DNA of 64,000 nt, taken from Ostreococcus lucimarinus CCE9901 (lineage: Eukaryota; Chlorophyta; Mamiellophyceae; Mamiellales; Bathycoccaceae). The notes beneath the pieces are model-generated. The model was not told where the DNA came from. It ran no database searches and was given only the letters and a program-made list of their open reading frames with translations. This document shows, piece after piece, positions 47,801-57,048 of the stretch (position 1 is its first letter; every line of letters begins with the position of its first letter). Where the stretch lies: assembly GCF_000092065.1 (NCBI RefSeq), contig NC_009358.1, forward strand, positions 496,001 to 560,000, read 5' to 3'. A program made the position numbers and the translations under genes.

Positions 47801-50282
47801 CAAGGCGCAGAGCGCAAAGGAGGCGAGCGCACTCAAGTCAGAGTGCGCCAAGCTCAAGGCGCAAGTGGCTGATGCGGCGAAAGCGGTTGACGCCAAGCTC
47901 GCCAAGTCCGTCAAGGAAGCTGAAGATAAGGTTGCGCAATACTCAAAGTTAGAGTCCGAGATGAAAAGCGTTCGCGCCGAACTCGAACGCGCCAAGGGCG
48001 AGACCAAGGCGGCGGAGGAACGTGCGGCGAAGGCTGTGAAGGATGTCGAAGACAATCACACAAAGTGGAGAGACGCGCAAAGTCTATACGAAAACGAAGT
48101 TGCAGCTCGAAAGGCTGACGCGGAGAAGATTTCGGCCGCGGAAAGTGCGAAGGCTTCGATTGAGAAGGCTTTAGATGTAGCGAAAGATGCGGCAGCGAAG
48201 GCGGAGCGCGAGCTCGCCGCGTCGCAGGCCAAGGTGACTGCCGAGAAGAACGCACTGGAGGCAGCGAAACGCGATGCCGAATCCAAGTTATCAGACGCTA
48301 GCGAACAGAACAAACGCTTGCATGACATGCTCGAAAAATCGAAGACTGATTCGGCAGGCGATGCCGCGGCGGGCGAAGGCGAGGTGTTGCGCTATTTGCG
48401 CCAAGAGCGCGACGCCGCTCTTGCGCAGGTCACTACGCTCACAACTGAACGTAACAAGTGGCAGCGCGACGCTGAAGTAGCCATGCAAGAAGCCGCGAGC
48501 GCGAAGGAGCGCGTGAAGTCGAGCGAAGCTAGCGCCATGGGAGAAGAGAAGCACAAATCGCTCATGAAGAAAGTGGAGCAACTCAATGCGATAGAGCAAT
48601 CAAACAGCGCGCTTCGAGCAGAGATTGACGCGGCCAAAGCTGATATTGCGGCGGCGAAGTCGCGCGAGAGCGAACTTGGAGCAACTCATGAAGCTACCAA
48701 GACCGAACTCGCCGAAGCAAAGGCTGCAGTCGCGGCACATGATACTGAGATGGAAACGGTACGTAAGGAAGCCAAGCACTGGGAACAACGCGCGTCGCTC
48801 CTCGTCGGCAAATATGGCGACGTCGAAACCGATGAGCAAGGACAAAGCAAATCGCAGATGGAAGAGGCGCTCGCCGAAGCGCAGGCGGAGCTCAAGGCTG
48901 AAAGCGCTCGCGCGGAGAAGGCTAAGTCGCAGTTGGCTATAAGCATGAAGCACATTCGCGTGTACAATCCAGACAAGATCGCCCTTCCCGAGTGGCAGAA
49001 GAAGCAAAAGGAGCAAAGCGAGCGCCTCGCCGAGCTCGAAGCGGCGACAAAGGCTGCGATTTCGCAGAAAAAAGACGAGTCTGATGTTGTCGCACAGCTT
49101 GCTACTGCGAAGAAAGAACTCGATGCGGCGAATGAAAAGGTGAAATCGGCAACGGAAAAGGCGGAGCGCGCCGAGAAGGCTTTGGGCGAGACGACGGCTG
49201 AAGTCGAAAAATTGCGCGAAAACATTAAGAAGCTCGAAGAAGAAGTCGCGAAGACCGTTTCAGCTCCAACCGAACCCGTGTCCAAACAAGAAGAAGCCGA
49301 AGACGCTGAAGAAGGGGAAACTGCTGCCGCACCACCCACGCCCACGTCGGATCGATTCAAGGTCATGGCTCAGAAGATGCAGGCGGAGGCGATGGAAGCC
49401 GCGAAGAAACTTCGAGAGACGGAAGATATGCTCAAGGTGAAAGAGCAGGAACTCGCTGCCGCGCTTAATGATCGAACAGTCGCGTCGGAGAAATGCGCGT
49501 CTCTTCAGAAAGAACTCGATGGTGCGCGTGAAAAACTCAAGCTCGCCGACCAGCTGCGCTCTGCGCTCGAGGCGAAACTTGCGGGCGTGAAGACTCAACA
49601 GAGCGCGCCGCTGACGCAAGCCACCACACCACTCGCCGAGTTGGCGTCAAAAGCGAAGGATTTTGTCCCAACTACAAAGCCACCGGCGGCTCCGGTGCCG
49701 TTCGCGGTCAAAACCGAGGCGAAGAAGGCGCCCGACGACGCCGCGGAGGAGAAGCAAAGACTTCAAGCGCAAATGGACGCGCTCCGCAAAGAGCTCGACG
49801 AAAAGAAAGCCGCCGCCTCTTTGGGCACGAAACGTAAAGTCGACGATGTAGATGTCGCGCAAACAGATGAAGCGCCGACGAAGACGCGCAAAACTGACGC
49901 CGATAGTACTCCCGCGCCCGTCGCCGAAGCACCGGTCGCCGAGACGCCAGTCGTCGAAGTCGAGGCCGCCGCCGCCGCCGATGACGATGACGGGGACGAC
50001 GACGACGATAATGACGGCGACGACGACGCCGAAGAAGGCGAACTCGAAGACGTCGATGATTTCGTCGAGCAGCTGCTCGTCGACGATCCATCCACCGCCG
50101 AAGCCGACGACTCGCCCGCGGGCAAATCAAAATCCGCGCGCGACGCCCCCGGCGCCGACCGTCGCTCGCGCGGTCGAGCCTCGGGCGGTCGCACTCCCGG
50201 CGGCCGCCGACCGCAGAGCAACCGCCAGCGCAATCGCAGCGCCGGTCGAGGCGGGCGAGGCGGGCGAGGGAAGAAGAATTAG
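44898..50282 (+). CDS. TPR: TPR/Mlp1/NUA nuclear-basket coiled-coil protein
   Basis: 1794 residues, predominantly long coiled coil. The region ITSRLVDFTDIQSLQAKNQ, then MLFVIRELSEAQ (near residues 505-540), matches the TPR/MLP signature of the nuclear-basket filament proteins (animal TPR, yeast Mlp1/2, plant NUA). These line the nucleoplasmic face of the pore and act in mRNA export and SUMO protease docking. The coiled coil runs to about residue 1500. The C-terminus is disordered: Pro/Ala segments, a KRK-type nuclear signal, an Asp tract and a final RGRGG-rich tail. The length fits the family (about 2000). It lies in tandem with a kinesin-14 gene 151 bp downstream. Confidence 0.85.
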   Translation: MPDADAGDAARPGTPDTEYPSKKVDEARMKADALEREHLAVTMQRRHDALREELKSAREALEKTTQENARVVRDAEAAREALEAAKKSERARREECERATRERDEARNAKRELLDANDRKDRERESMKASMDGYVRALEAATEGKNKAEAAARKATADSSGATAATAKLESEVRALKEHNAWLTQELEAKSQAILTSTKTSSAETLRLAQELERERNVSDARRKESTALKEQNAEAEAKLSTIEAELRQLRADMARAEANFEKELITAQRISEVSKELVTERDGRIKELEASLSSTEALLDAKKVEFDVALAEAKHAQARAETDMDNMKKQASESVVSARESRRSPHAEQLMHLSPAAGSVALQRDGLSATDLYTKYVEAEDALRVERTERAILQEHLDAIMFDLEKKAPLLTEQQEEYQRALKSHQVLQSKLQESENARYAIQVELNAANMNKRDHERLLNGFKAQSADLARQVALLLNEVNELKGCPPVPIPAAGNRGGDAQAVITSRLVDFTDIQSLQAKNQEMLFVIRELSEAQEAKSTDAREEYEQKLRELKEQTSRQLEELSSKRVQQENMVQAIVRQRDMYKTMYAAATGGGNGDGADANDLDSRNSELVAIGSGSGVAMMETNNELVALNKELSHDLEKLKRESADRIKELQQQVDNHREAAATARGEANAAKASAEFERQRYERLSEQFSASRREVETLTERSSALSRENASNASTLRTQAASLDASEERARNAQTLVSKLESENALLIIEQTRLTDIVNAAEEIKTKLEASRDSALALSTTREEEHQREYARLTDEVARLQQDYSRVRSELDIERGRARQQLAAHAAASSDFAQRAKADVDASATLKEQTAEAEKRADIAEAKLEMMQATLEKTEDKLRLASRMTGTSEANVLGSGAAGALTAAREQELLQAALKAGEAADEAKAAAEAEKLHTAQFKNLAQQSDAALKDMTKAFEKHKAQSAKEASALKSECAKLKAQVADAAKAVDAKLAKSVKEAEDKVAQYSKLESEMKSVRAELERAKGETKAAEERAAKAVKDVEDNHTKWRDAQSLYENEVAARKADAEKISAAESAKASIEKALDVAKDAAAKAERELAASQAKVTAEKNALEAAKRDAESKLSDASEQNKRLHDMLEKSKTDSAGDAAAGEGEVLRYLRQERDAALAQVTTLTTERNKWQRDAEVAMQEAASAKERVKSSEASAMGEEKHKSLMKKVEQLNAIEQSNSALRAEIDAAKADIAAAKSRESELGATHEATKTELAEAKAAVAAHDTEMETVRKEAKHWEQRASLLVGKYGDVETDEQGQSKSQMEEALAEAQAELKAESARAEKAKSQLAISMKHIRVYNPDKIALPEWQKKQKEQSERLAELEAATKAAISQKKDESDVVAQLATAKKELDAANEKVKSATEKAERAEKALGETTAEVEKLRENIKKLEEEVAKTVSAPTEPVSKQEEAEDAEEGETAAAPPTPTSDRFKVMAQKMQAEAMEAAKKLRETEDMLKVKEQELAAALNDRTVASEKCASLQKELDGAREKLKLADQLRSALEAKLAGVKTQQSAPLTQATTPLAELASKAKDFVPTTKPPAAPVPFAVKTEAKKAPDDAAEEKQRLQAQMDALRKELDEKKAAASLGTKRKVDDVDVAQTDEAPTKTRKTDADSTPAPVAEAPVAETPVVEVEAAAAADDDDGDDDDDNDGDDDAEEGELEDVDDFVEQLLVDDPSTAEADDSPAGKSKSARDAPGADRRSRGRASGGRTPGGRRPQSNRQRNRSAGRGGRGGRGKKN

Positions 50283-50433
50283 ACGAATCGATCCGTTCGC
50301 CGCTTGTAAAACAAACCATTCGCGAATCGCATCGCGACATCCGAAATCACATCGGCGCGCCGGCCCAACGGCATCGACATTCATCGACGCGCGTCGACCG
50401 CGCGCGACGCCGCGGCGCACGTCGACAGGGACG

Positions 50434-53400
50434 ATGTCGGACGAAGTGAAAGAAAACGTACCGACGCGCGCGACGCGCGCGGCGACGCACGCCACGCCGG
50501 CGACGGTGACGCGCGCGAAACGTGGCGGGGGAACGACGAATGTCGGTTCGTCTCTAAACGACGGAGCGAACGCCGTCGACGCGAGCGACGACGCGACCGA
50601 GGCGCTGGCGGCGACGCGCGCGCGGGGCGTCCTCGTGGACGCGTCGAACGGCGGCGAGCTCGGCGGGGACGCGCCGACGGAGGCGATCGCGCCGGGACAC
50701 AAGATGGGCGCGAACGGCGCGGGGGCGGCGAACGGCGTCGCGGGGATATCGAGAGATTTGAAGTCGATGCGCGCGCGCTTGGATGCGGCGAGGAAAGAAA
50801 GCGTGAAAACAGAAGATGCCGCGGTAGCGAGCGCGGCTCCGGTGGTGAGCGCGGCGCCGGTAGTGATGAGTGCGGGGCCGACGGTGAGCGCGGCGGTCGG
50901 CGCCCAGGCTAAACCGACGTCGAGCGGAGTGTCGAGCCTGTATCGCGAGTATTACGAGAACGAAGACTTCATCGAGAAGTGTGAACGAGCGATTAACTTT
51001 AGACCGAAGGCTCGTCAGCACGATTACAAGAATCGCATCGAGGAGTTGACGGCGGCTGTGAAGGCGTCGAAGGATTGCCTGCGACACGTGTTTCAGAATG
51101 GGACAAACTTCTCGAAGGAGTTGGATCGCTATGAGTCGAACGAGCGACAATCTTACGAGGCTTTATCCGCTCAAGTGGACGCTTTGAAGACGTGCGCATC
51201 GACGGCAGAGGCGGAAGCGAAAACGCTTCGAGCGCAGGTGAAGACATTGAAGAGCGAGGCGAACGAAAAGGAAGCCGAGCTGATGAACGAGCGCGAGCGC
51301 GCCGAAGGGACGCTGATGGAAGAGATGAGCGCGGCTAAGGTGGCGTTGGCGTCGCTCGAGAAAGATTTGGAAAAGAAATCTAGGGAACTCGAGAATGCTG
51401 CGAGCAAGTACGCCAAGCTTGAGTCTTCGTACACCGAATCTTCGACTCGCGAAAGCGTCGCCAAGGAGGCGAATAGTAAACTCGAACGAGACGTCAAGCA
51501 GCTCAAGGCTGAAGCTGAGCAAGCCGAGCTCACCTTCGCGGCGGAGCGTCGCGCGCTTGAAGGACAACTTCGCAAGCAGACGAGTGAGCTCGAAGCTGAG
51601 CGAGCGCGGGCGACGGCAGCGCGCGCTCAACTCGAAGACAGCCTTCGCGAGGCAAACTCAGAGTGTGAGTCGTTGCGCGTGCAGGTAAATATGGCTGAAG
51701 AGGCGGCCGCACGCGAAGCCGAACAGTTTGGAAGCTCCGCCGAAGAGTTGCAATCGAAGTTGAACTCGGTTGAGGCGGAACTGAACGAGTTGCGAGCAAA
51801 GGCGTCGGCGGACGAAATCAGCGCTAAGGACACCATCACACAGTTGAGATCAGAAGCGAAGGAAACCAAAAAGGCTTTGACCAAGCAAGAAAATATGCTC
51901 GCGAAGAGAAACGCAAAGATTGAAAAACTTGAAAGTGATATCGCGGCTCTGAATGGTGAAAACTCGAGCACTAGCGCACAAGTTGAAGATTTGGAAGCCA
52001 AGCTCGCTGAAATGAAATCTTCGTACTCGGAGCTCAAGGCCGAGTTCGCGGCGACGAGCGCTGAACTCAAGGCACGCAACGAAGACCTTCTTTCGTTGAA
52101 GGATGAACACAAGTCTACGAGTGAAAGCCTAACTCAAATCAAGGCTTCGCTCGAGAGCGAAAAGGCTACCAAGGCTTCTGAGCTGAAGCGTGCGGAGAAG
52201 GATGTCAAGCGAGCCGAGTCTGATTTGGCGGATGCCAAGGCGCAGTCAAAGAGTCTCATCGAGCAACAAACTCTCATGATGGGCGAGTTGAAGCAAGTGC
52301 GCGAAGAACTGGCGAGTATGGAAGCTGATAGGCGTGATCAACTCGCGAACGGATCAGCGACTTTGCAAGAAGTGCAGAAGCAAGCGCGTCTTGATTTACA
52401 GCAGGCAGAAGATCGTCACCGAGAAGCCGTTGCGGAAGAACGACGTCGCGCAGAAGCCGCTACCATGGCTGCTCAAGAAAAAGCAGAAAAGGAGATTCAA
52501 TCTACTCGTGAAAAGGCCGAAGAGCGCGTCAATACGGCGAATGGAAAGCTTGCCGCGGCTGAGGAGCGCGCGGCTGAGTTTGAGAAGAGTTTGAAGAAGG
52601 CGGAGAAGGAATTGGAAAAAACCACCGCTGCATCGTCTGCAGATGTGGCCGAACTCCAAAAGCAACTCGCCGACGCAAACGATTCTCTCGAAGCACTTCA
52701 AAAAGAACTCGACGATGAGATTCAAGGCGCGGCTGAGGAATTGGCTGCGGTTCAGAAGACGGCGGAGGACAAGGCTGCACGTCTCGCTGAGAAGCATAAG
52801 CGAGCGCAACTAGAACTTGAAGCTAAATTAGCGGAGCAAGTCTCAGGTGCACAGTCGACCGCAGAAGAGCGCATAAAAGAAATCACTGCCAACCTCGCGG
52901 CTGAACAAGATCGGCTGCAAAAGGCTGAAGCTAAGATCGAGAAGCTCTCTGCGGAGAAGGAAACGCAAGTCGAAAAGGCGAATGCAAAGTTGGTCAAGGA
53001 AACTGAAGCCGTCACCGAACTTCAAGCGCAACTCAAGAGCGTCACTAAAGAACAAAAATCCCTGACGAGCGAGAAGGATGCTTTGATGAGCGAGAAGGCT
53101 ACTCTGACGAAGCAGCTCGCCGAGCTCGAAAAGGCGCAAAAGTCGCTCGCTGAGGAATCGGAAACCTCTGCCGCAAAGCACGAAAAGAAGATGAATAAAC
53201 TCGAAACGCGTTTGAAGGCCATGGAAGCCGAGCGTGATGTGCTTGTTGGCGAGCGAGATGCGCTTGAAGTCAAGCTCAGCGAAATCGAGCAAGCCAAGGG
53301 AGACGTTGAAGCCCGCGTGCAAGACGCTTTGAAGGAGAAGGAATCTATCGCTCAGCAACTTGCCGACCTCGAGAAGGCGAAGCACGATATGGAGGCCGCG

Positions 53401-55044
53401 AACGAAGCTAGCATGGCTGATATTGTAGCGGCACAAGAGCGCTTGAAGGCGAGCGAGGAGGCTGTCATGGGCCACGAAGCTCGAATCGCTGGTGTTGTGG
53501 CGCAACTCGAGAGCGAGCAAAAGGAAGTTGAGCGCCTTCAGAAAGAGCTCAAGGATAACTCGACGGTTCACAAAACCACTATCGAATCGCTCATGGCCGC
53601 GCAAAAGGCGCTCGAGCGCGAACGCACCGAACTCAAGTCTGAACTTAACGCACTCAAGGAGGCTGAATCTATGCGCAAGGACACGGAGGGCAACGAGCAG
53701 AATAAGGCTCTCGAAGCGCGATTGGTTGAGCAAACACGTGAAGTCGACGCTGCGAGACGTCTGGTGCAAGAATCCGAGCAATTGCAGCGACAGCTCGACG
53801 AACGGCAATCGCGTATAAACGAGCTTGAAGAGCAAGCCCTCGAAGCCGAATCAATGCGACGTGCGTTGCACAACCAGATTCAAGAGCTGCGTGGCAACGT
53901 GCGCGTGTTCTGCCGAGTGCGCCCGACGGAGAACGAAGCGGCAGTTAAGTGTGCCCCTGACGGGAGCTCATTGAATTTGAAACGCGTCGAGGGCAAAGAA
54001 GATGCCGCGTTCGAGTTTGATCGCGTGTTTGATCCGAGCGCCAAGCAAGAAGAAATTTTCGAGGAAGTTTCGCAACTGGTGCAGTCTGCGCTCGACGGTT
54101 ACAAAGTATGCTTATTCTCCTACGGGCAAACCGGCTCGGGTAAGACGCATACCATGCTCGGTGACGGTAACGGTGACATGCGGGGTATAATCCCTCGCTC
54201 GGTCGCTAAAATTGTCGAGGCGTCGCAGAAGAATGCGCACAAGGGTTGGTCCTACACCATGCACGCTTCGTACGTCGAAATTTATAACGAACAAGTGCGC
54301 GATTTGCTCAAGCCAGGAAGTTCGCACAGCGACAAACACTCCATCGTTCACAAGAATGGCGTGACGGAGGTGAGCGGCGTCCAACGCGAGGTCATTGACT
54401 CTGTTGAGTCTGCGGCGGCTTTGGTTCGACGTGCTTCCGCAGCTCGCGTGGTCGAAGCGACGAACATGAACGCACAGTCTTCGCGTTCGCACACCATATT
54501 CATGTTGTACATCGTCGGCGAACACGCCTCAAGTGGAAGTGAACTCACGGGCTGCCTCAACTTGGTGGATTTGGCTGGCTCGGAACGCGTTGGTCGATCA
54601 GGCGCCGAGGGCGCGCGCTTGAAGGAGGCCTGCGCCATCAACAAGTCTCTTTCGTCGCTTGGTGATGTCTTTTCTGCGTTAGCCGCGAAACAAGCGCACG
54701 TGCCGTATCGCAACTCCAAGCTCACTTATCTGTTGCAGCCGTGTCTCGGCGGTGACGGTAAAACGCTGATGTTTGTTAACATCAATCCAGAAAACACGAG
54801 CACCGAAGAGACGATGTGCTCGTTGAAGTTTGCCTCGCAAGTGAACGCCGTTCAGCTCGGCGACGGCAAGGGCGCGCAGCGCCGTATCACGACCAAATTG
54901 AGTTCCAAGGTAGAAAAGAAGGGTGACAAGGAAAAGTCCAAGAGCGACAAGAGCGAACGCAAGTCGAAGGACAAAGCAACCAGCGTCATTGGCGAACGCA
55001 AGCGCAAGGCGACTTCCTCCACCGACGAGCCTCGAAAAAAGTAA
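50434..55044 (+). CDS. Kinesin-14 (C-terminal minus-end-directed motor)
   Basis: 1536 residues. A disordered head of about 170 residues is followed by about 950 residues of coiled coil and a C-terminal motor domain. The neck QIQELRGNVRVFCRVRP marks kinesin-14. Motor motifs are SYGQTGSGKTHTM (P-loop residues 1231-1238), NAQSSRSHTIF (switch I), LVDLAGSERV (switch II) and YRNSKLTYLLQPCLGG. All nucleotide-binding residues are intact. Such motors walk to microtubule minus ends and organise spindle poles. The stalk is about three times longer than in HSET/ATK1, so it resembles the long-stalk plant and algal forms. A Lys-rich tail follows the motor. The ATG at 50434 is the first after the TPR stop at 50282. 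Confidence 0.94.
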   Translation: MSDEVKENVPTRATRAATHATPATVTRAKRGGGTTNVGSSLNDGANAVDASDDATEALAATRARGVLVDASNGGELGGDAPTEAIAPGHKMGANGAGAANGVAGISRDLKSMRARLDAARKESVKTEDAAVASAAPVVSAAPVVMSAGPTVSAAVGAQAKPTSSGVSSLYREYYENEDFIEKCERAINFRPKARQHDYKNRIEELTAAVKASKDCLRHVFQNGTNFSKELDRYESNERQSYEALSAQVDALKTCASTAEAEAKTLRAQVKTLKSEANEKEAELMNERERAEGTLMEEMSAAKVALASLEKDLEKKSRELENAASKYAKLESSYTESSTRESVAKEANSKLERDVKQLKAEAEQAELTFAAERRALEGQLRKQTSELEAERARATAARAQLEDSLREANSECESLRVQVNMAEEAAAREAEQFGSSAEELQSKLNSVEAELNELRAKASADEISAKDTITQLRSEAKETKKALTKQENMLAKRNAKIEKLESDIAALNGENSSTSAQVEDLEAKLAEMKSSYSELKAEFAATSAELKARNEDLLSLKDEHKSTSESLTQIKASLESEKATKASELKRAEKDVKRAESDLADAKAQSKSLIEQQTLMMGELKQVREELASMEADRRDQLANGSATLQEVQKQARLDLQQAEDRHREAVAEERRRAEAATMAAQEKAEKEIQSTREKAEERVNTANGKLAAAEERAAEFEKSLKKAEKELEKTTAASSADVAELQKQLADANDSLEALQKELDDEIQGAAEELAAVQKTAEDKAARLAEKHKRAQLELEAKLAEQVSGAQSTAEERIKEITANLAAEQDRLQKAEAKIEKLSAEKETQVEKANAKLVKETEAVTELQAQLKSVTKEQKSLTSEKDALMSEKATLTKQLAELEKAQKSLAEESETSAAKHEKKMNKLETRLKAMEAERDVLVGERDALEVKLSEIEQAKGDVEARVQDALKEKESIAQQLADLEKAKHDMEAANEASMADIVAAQERLKASEEAVMGHEARIAGVVAQLESEQKEVERLQKELKDNSTVHKTTIESLMAAQKALERERTELKSELNALKEAESMRKDTEGNEQNKALEARLVEQTREVDAARRLVQESEQLQRQLDERQSRINELEEQALEAESMRRALHNQIQELRGNVRVFCRVRPTENEAAVKCAPDGSSLNLKRVEGKEDAAFEFDRVFDPSAKQEEIFEEVSQLVQSALDGYKVCLFSYGQTGSGKTHTMLGDGNGDMRGIIPRSVAKIVEASQKNAHKGWSYTMHASYVEIYNEQVRDLLKPGSSHSDKHSIVHKNGVTEVSGVQREVIDSVESAAALVRRASAARVVEATNMNAQSSRSHTIFMLYIVGEHASSGSELTGCLNLVDLAGSERVGRSGAEGARLKEACAINKSLSSLGDVFSALAAKQAHVPYRNSKLTYLLQPCLGGDGKTLMFVNINPENTSTEETMCSLKFASQVNAVQLGDGKGAQRRITTKLSSKVEKKGDKEKSKSDKSERKSKDKATSVIGERKRKATSSTDEPRKK

Positions 55045-55130
55045 ATGTACAGCCTTTACAATCCTAAACGATAGCGCGCCGACGTCTACACGTGGCGCCT
55101 TTGAAATGAAATACAGCAAAAAAATATCCA

Positions 55131-55982
55131 TTAAACACTCGTCACGGCTTCGTTCGCCGCTTCCACGCGCGATGTCATCGTTCCAAGCGCCGCAAACGCA
55201 TCGATACCGTCGCGTTCGACGAATTCGGCGACTCGCGCCGCGAGCGTCGCGACGTCGCCGTCGGCGAACGCGCCCACCGCTCGCGCCAACGTCTCGGGCT
55301 CGAGCAACAACAAACTCGGTGTCTGCGTCGCCACGAACCCAACATCCACCGCCGCGAACAGAAACTTCATCCGCACCAACCGTCGGACGATTTCCTCCGT
55401 CGGGTACTCCAACAGCTCGGGCGCGCGATGCAACAACATCGGCGAGTCCACGAACGGCGCCACTCGATCCAGATTCAACACCGCCCGCTCCAACCGCTCT
55501 GGATTCCTATACGCGCTGTTTCGGGCGCTCTTCGTCATCACCGTCCGACACGCCTTCGACCCCCCCCACAGGTTCCAAAACCGAACCTTCAAATCCTCCT
55601 CGCGCGTCGACGTCCCCTTCATCGTCCCCGCCACCAGCCACTTCCCATCCATTCGTCCATCTCTCGCGCTCGCCGATCCCGCGTCTTTCCTCACCGTTCG
55701 CATCAGCGCGTCGCTCGCGCTCTCCACCGCCTTCGTCGCGCGCGCGCGCGCCGTCGCGCGCGTCGTCGTCGACGCCTCGAGCGCGAACGCCTCGCGCGGC
55801 GACCGCATGAGCTCGGTCACCGACACGTTCGCCGCCTCCGCGCGGTCGACCGCGCGCACGATGCGCGCGAACGCCTCGCGCGGCGAGCGCGCGAGTTCGG
55901 GCACGTCCGCGAGCGCGCGGTCGACGATCGCGGCGTCGCGCAGCGGCGACAGCAGGCGCCGCACGACGTGCTCGGCCGCCAT
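55131..55982 (-). CDS. mTERF-like or unknown organellar helical-repeat protein
   Basis: 283 residues from ATG 55982. The C-terminal half has helix pairs with the PxLL pattern seen in mTERF repeats (MLLHRAPELLEYPTEEIVRR, VGFVATQTPSLLLLEPETLA). mTERFs bind organellar nucleic acid. The N-terminal half has a duplicated RSPREAFA element (at ELARSPREAFARIVRAV and ELMRSPREAFALEAS), suggesting an internal repeat. The assignment is tentative because only two or three repeats are seen. It is divergent from the LYR gene, 53 bp between starts. Confidence 0.6.
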   Translation of the reverse strand: MAAEHVVRRLLSPLRDAAIVDRALADVPELARSPREAFARIVRAVDRAEAANVSVTELMRSPREAFALEASTTTRATARARATKAVESASDALMRTVRKDAGSASARDGRMDGKWLVAGTMKGTSTREEDLKVRFWNLWGGSKACRTVMTKSARNSAYRNPERLERAVLNLDRVAPFVDSPMLLHRAPELLEYPTEEIVRRLVRMKFLFAAVDVGFVATQTPSLLLLEPETLARAVGAFADGDVATLAARVAEFVERDGIDAFAALGTMTSRVEAANEAVTSV

Positions 55983-56035
55983 GCCGGCGCGGCGATGTGC
56001 GGCGCGCGCGACGGCAGAACGACGCGCGCGAGCGC

Positions 56036-56427
56036 ATGCGCGCGAGCGAGCGCGCACGACGCGCGAGGTCGCTGTACAGGCAGTTGTTCAGGGCGAGCGC
56101 GAGGCTGCCGACGGTGCGCGATCGCGCGAGAGACGCGGATAAAGTGACGCGCGACGGGACGTTGACGCACGGCGGCGAGGACGCGAGGACGCGAGGACGC
56201 GAGGACGCGACGACGCGGGACTGACGCGCGACGCGGACGCGCAGGACAATCGCACGGCGTACGTGCGCGCGAAAGCGCGAGCGGAGTACGAGAAGCACGC
56301 GAGCGCGGAGGGGGAGACGCTGGAGGAGGCGCTGCGGTTGGCGGCGGCGCAGGTGGACAACGTCGAGGCGTCGGCGGCGCATTTGACGAAGGTTTTCTCG
56401 GACGAGCGCGTGCACGCGCGGGTTTGA
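56036..56427 (+). CDS. LYR-motif (LYRM) mitochondrial protein, one intron
   Basis: Join of 56036-56143 and 56245-56427, 96 residues. Exon 1 ends DADK at a GTGACG donor. The 101-bp intron has branch site GGACTGACG and acceptor CGCAG 20 nt later. The spliced product has the LYR tripeptide at residues 13-15 (RSLYRQLFRASARLP) and the downstream YVRAKARAEYEKH helix, typical of LYRM proteins that bind acyl-ACP and act in Fe-S or respiratory-complex assembly. Which LYRM it is cannot be told by eye. The basic start suits mitochondrial import. The stop is 10 bp before the next gene's ATG, so the two may share transcript sequence. Confidence 0.8.
56177..56208. repeat. Four tandem GAGGACGC units in the LYRM intron
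   Basis: An 8-bp unit repeated four times perfectly plus one variant (gacgacgc), entirely inside the LYRM intron. Confidence 0.9.
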
Positions 56428-56437
56428 GACGAACGTG

Positions 56438-57004
56438 ATGGCGACCGACGCGAGCGAGACGATGGTGGAGGACGCGGTGGGCGCAGAGGATGGGTTCGAG
56501 GAGTTACACGTGTTTGATTTCGATGGGACGCTCGTGGACACGCCGACGCCGAAGGAAGGGATGAGATCGTACGAGATCGCCACGGGTCGAGAGTGGCCGT
56601 TTCAGGGATGGTGGGGACGTGCGGAGTCGTTGGAACCGCCGTTGACGATGGCGTCGGGGCCGGCGTTGGATGAGTACAGGGAGAGCGCGGCGAACGCGAC
56701 GGTGGCGCGCGTCATGATGACGGGTCGCCGCGGCAAACTCAGGCAATCCGTGGAGGCGGTGATGCGGTCGTTCGACATCAACTGTCACGAACACATTTTT
56801 AACTGCACGGGACACGACACGTTGTCGTACAAGCAAAATGAACTGAGGCGGTTGGTGAAAAAGTACAAGCCGAAGCGAGTGCGAATTTGGGAAGACCGCA
56901 TATCGCACGCGCGAGAGTTTCAAGACATGGACGTCGAGTTTCGCTCTACGCACGGCGTGGAGTCTTGGCGCGTGACGCTCGTCGAGCCGAGCAACGATTT
57001 CTAA
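56438..57004 (+). CDS. HAD-superfamily phosphatase, HAD_SAK (RNA-repair-like) type
   Basis: 188 residues. The N-terminal HAD motif I is VFDFDGTLVDTP (nucleophile and acid-base Asp). Then come a GWWGRAESLEPP motif, motif II VARVMMTGRR and a late acidic motif RVRIWEDRISH. The TLVDTP...GWWG combination resembles the Swiss-army-knife RNA-repair-like HAD family (HAD_SAK_1), whose substrates are not settled. Catalytic Asp and Thr/Arg residues look intact. It starts 10 bp after the LYR gene stop on the same strand and converges on SWP73 with a 44-bp gap. Confidence 0.78.
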   Translation: MATDASETMVEDAVGAEDGFEELHVFDFDGTLVDTPTPKEGMRSYEIATGREWPFQGWWGRAESLEPPLTMASGPALDEYRESAANATVARVMMTGRRGKLRQSVEAVMRSFDINCHEHIFNCTGHDTLSYKQNELRRLVKKYKPKRVRIWEDRISHAREFQDMDVEFRSTHGVESWRVTLVEPSNDF

Positions 57005-57048
57005 CTATTAGCTTGTCATCCTACACAGTCTGTATTCTAATTCACGAT

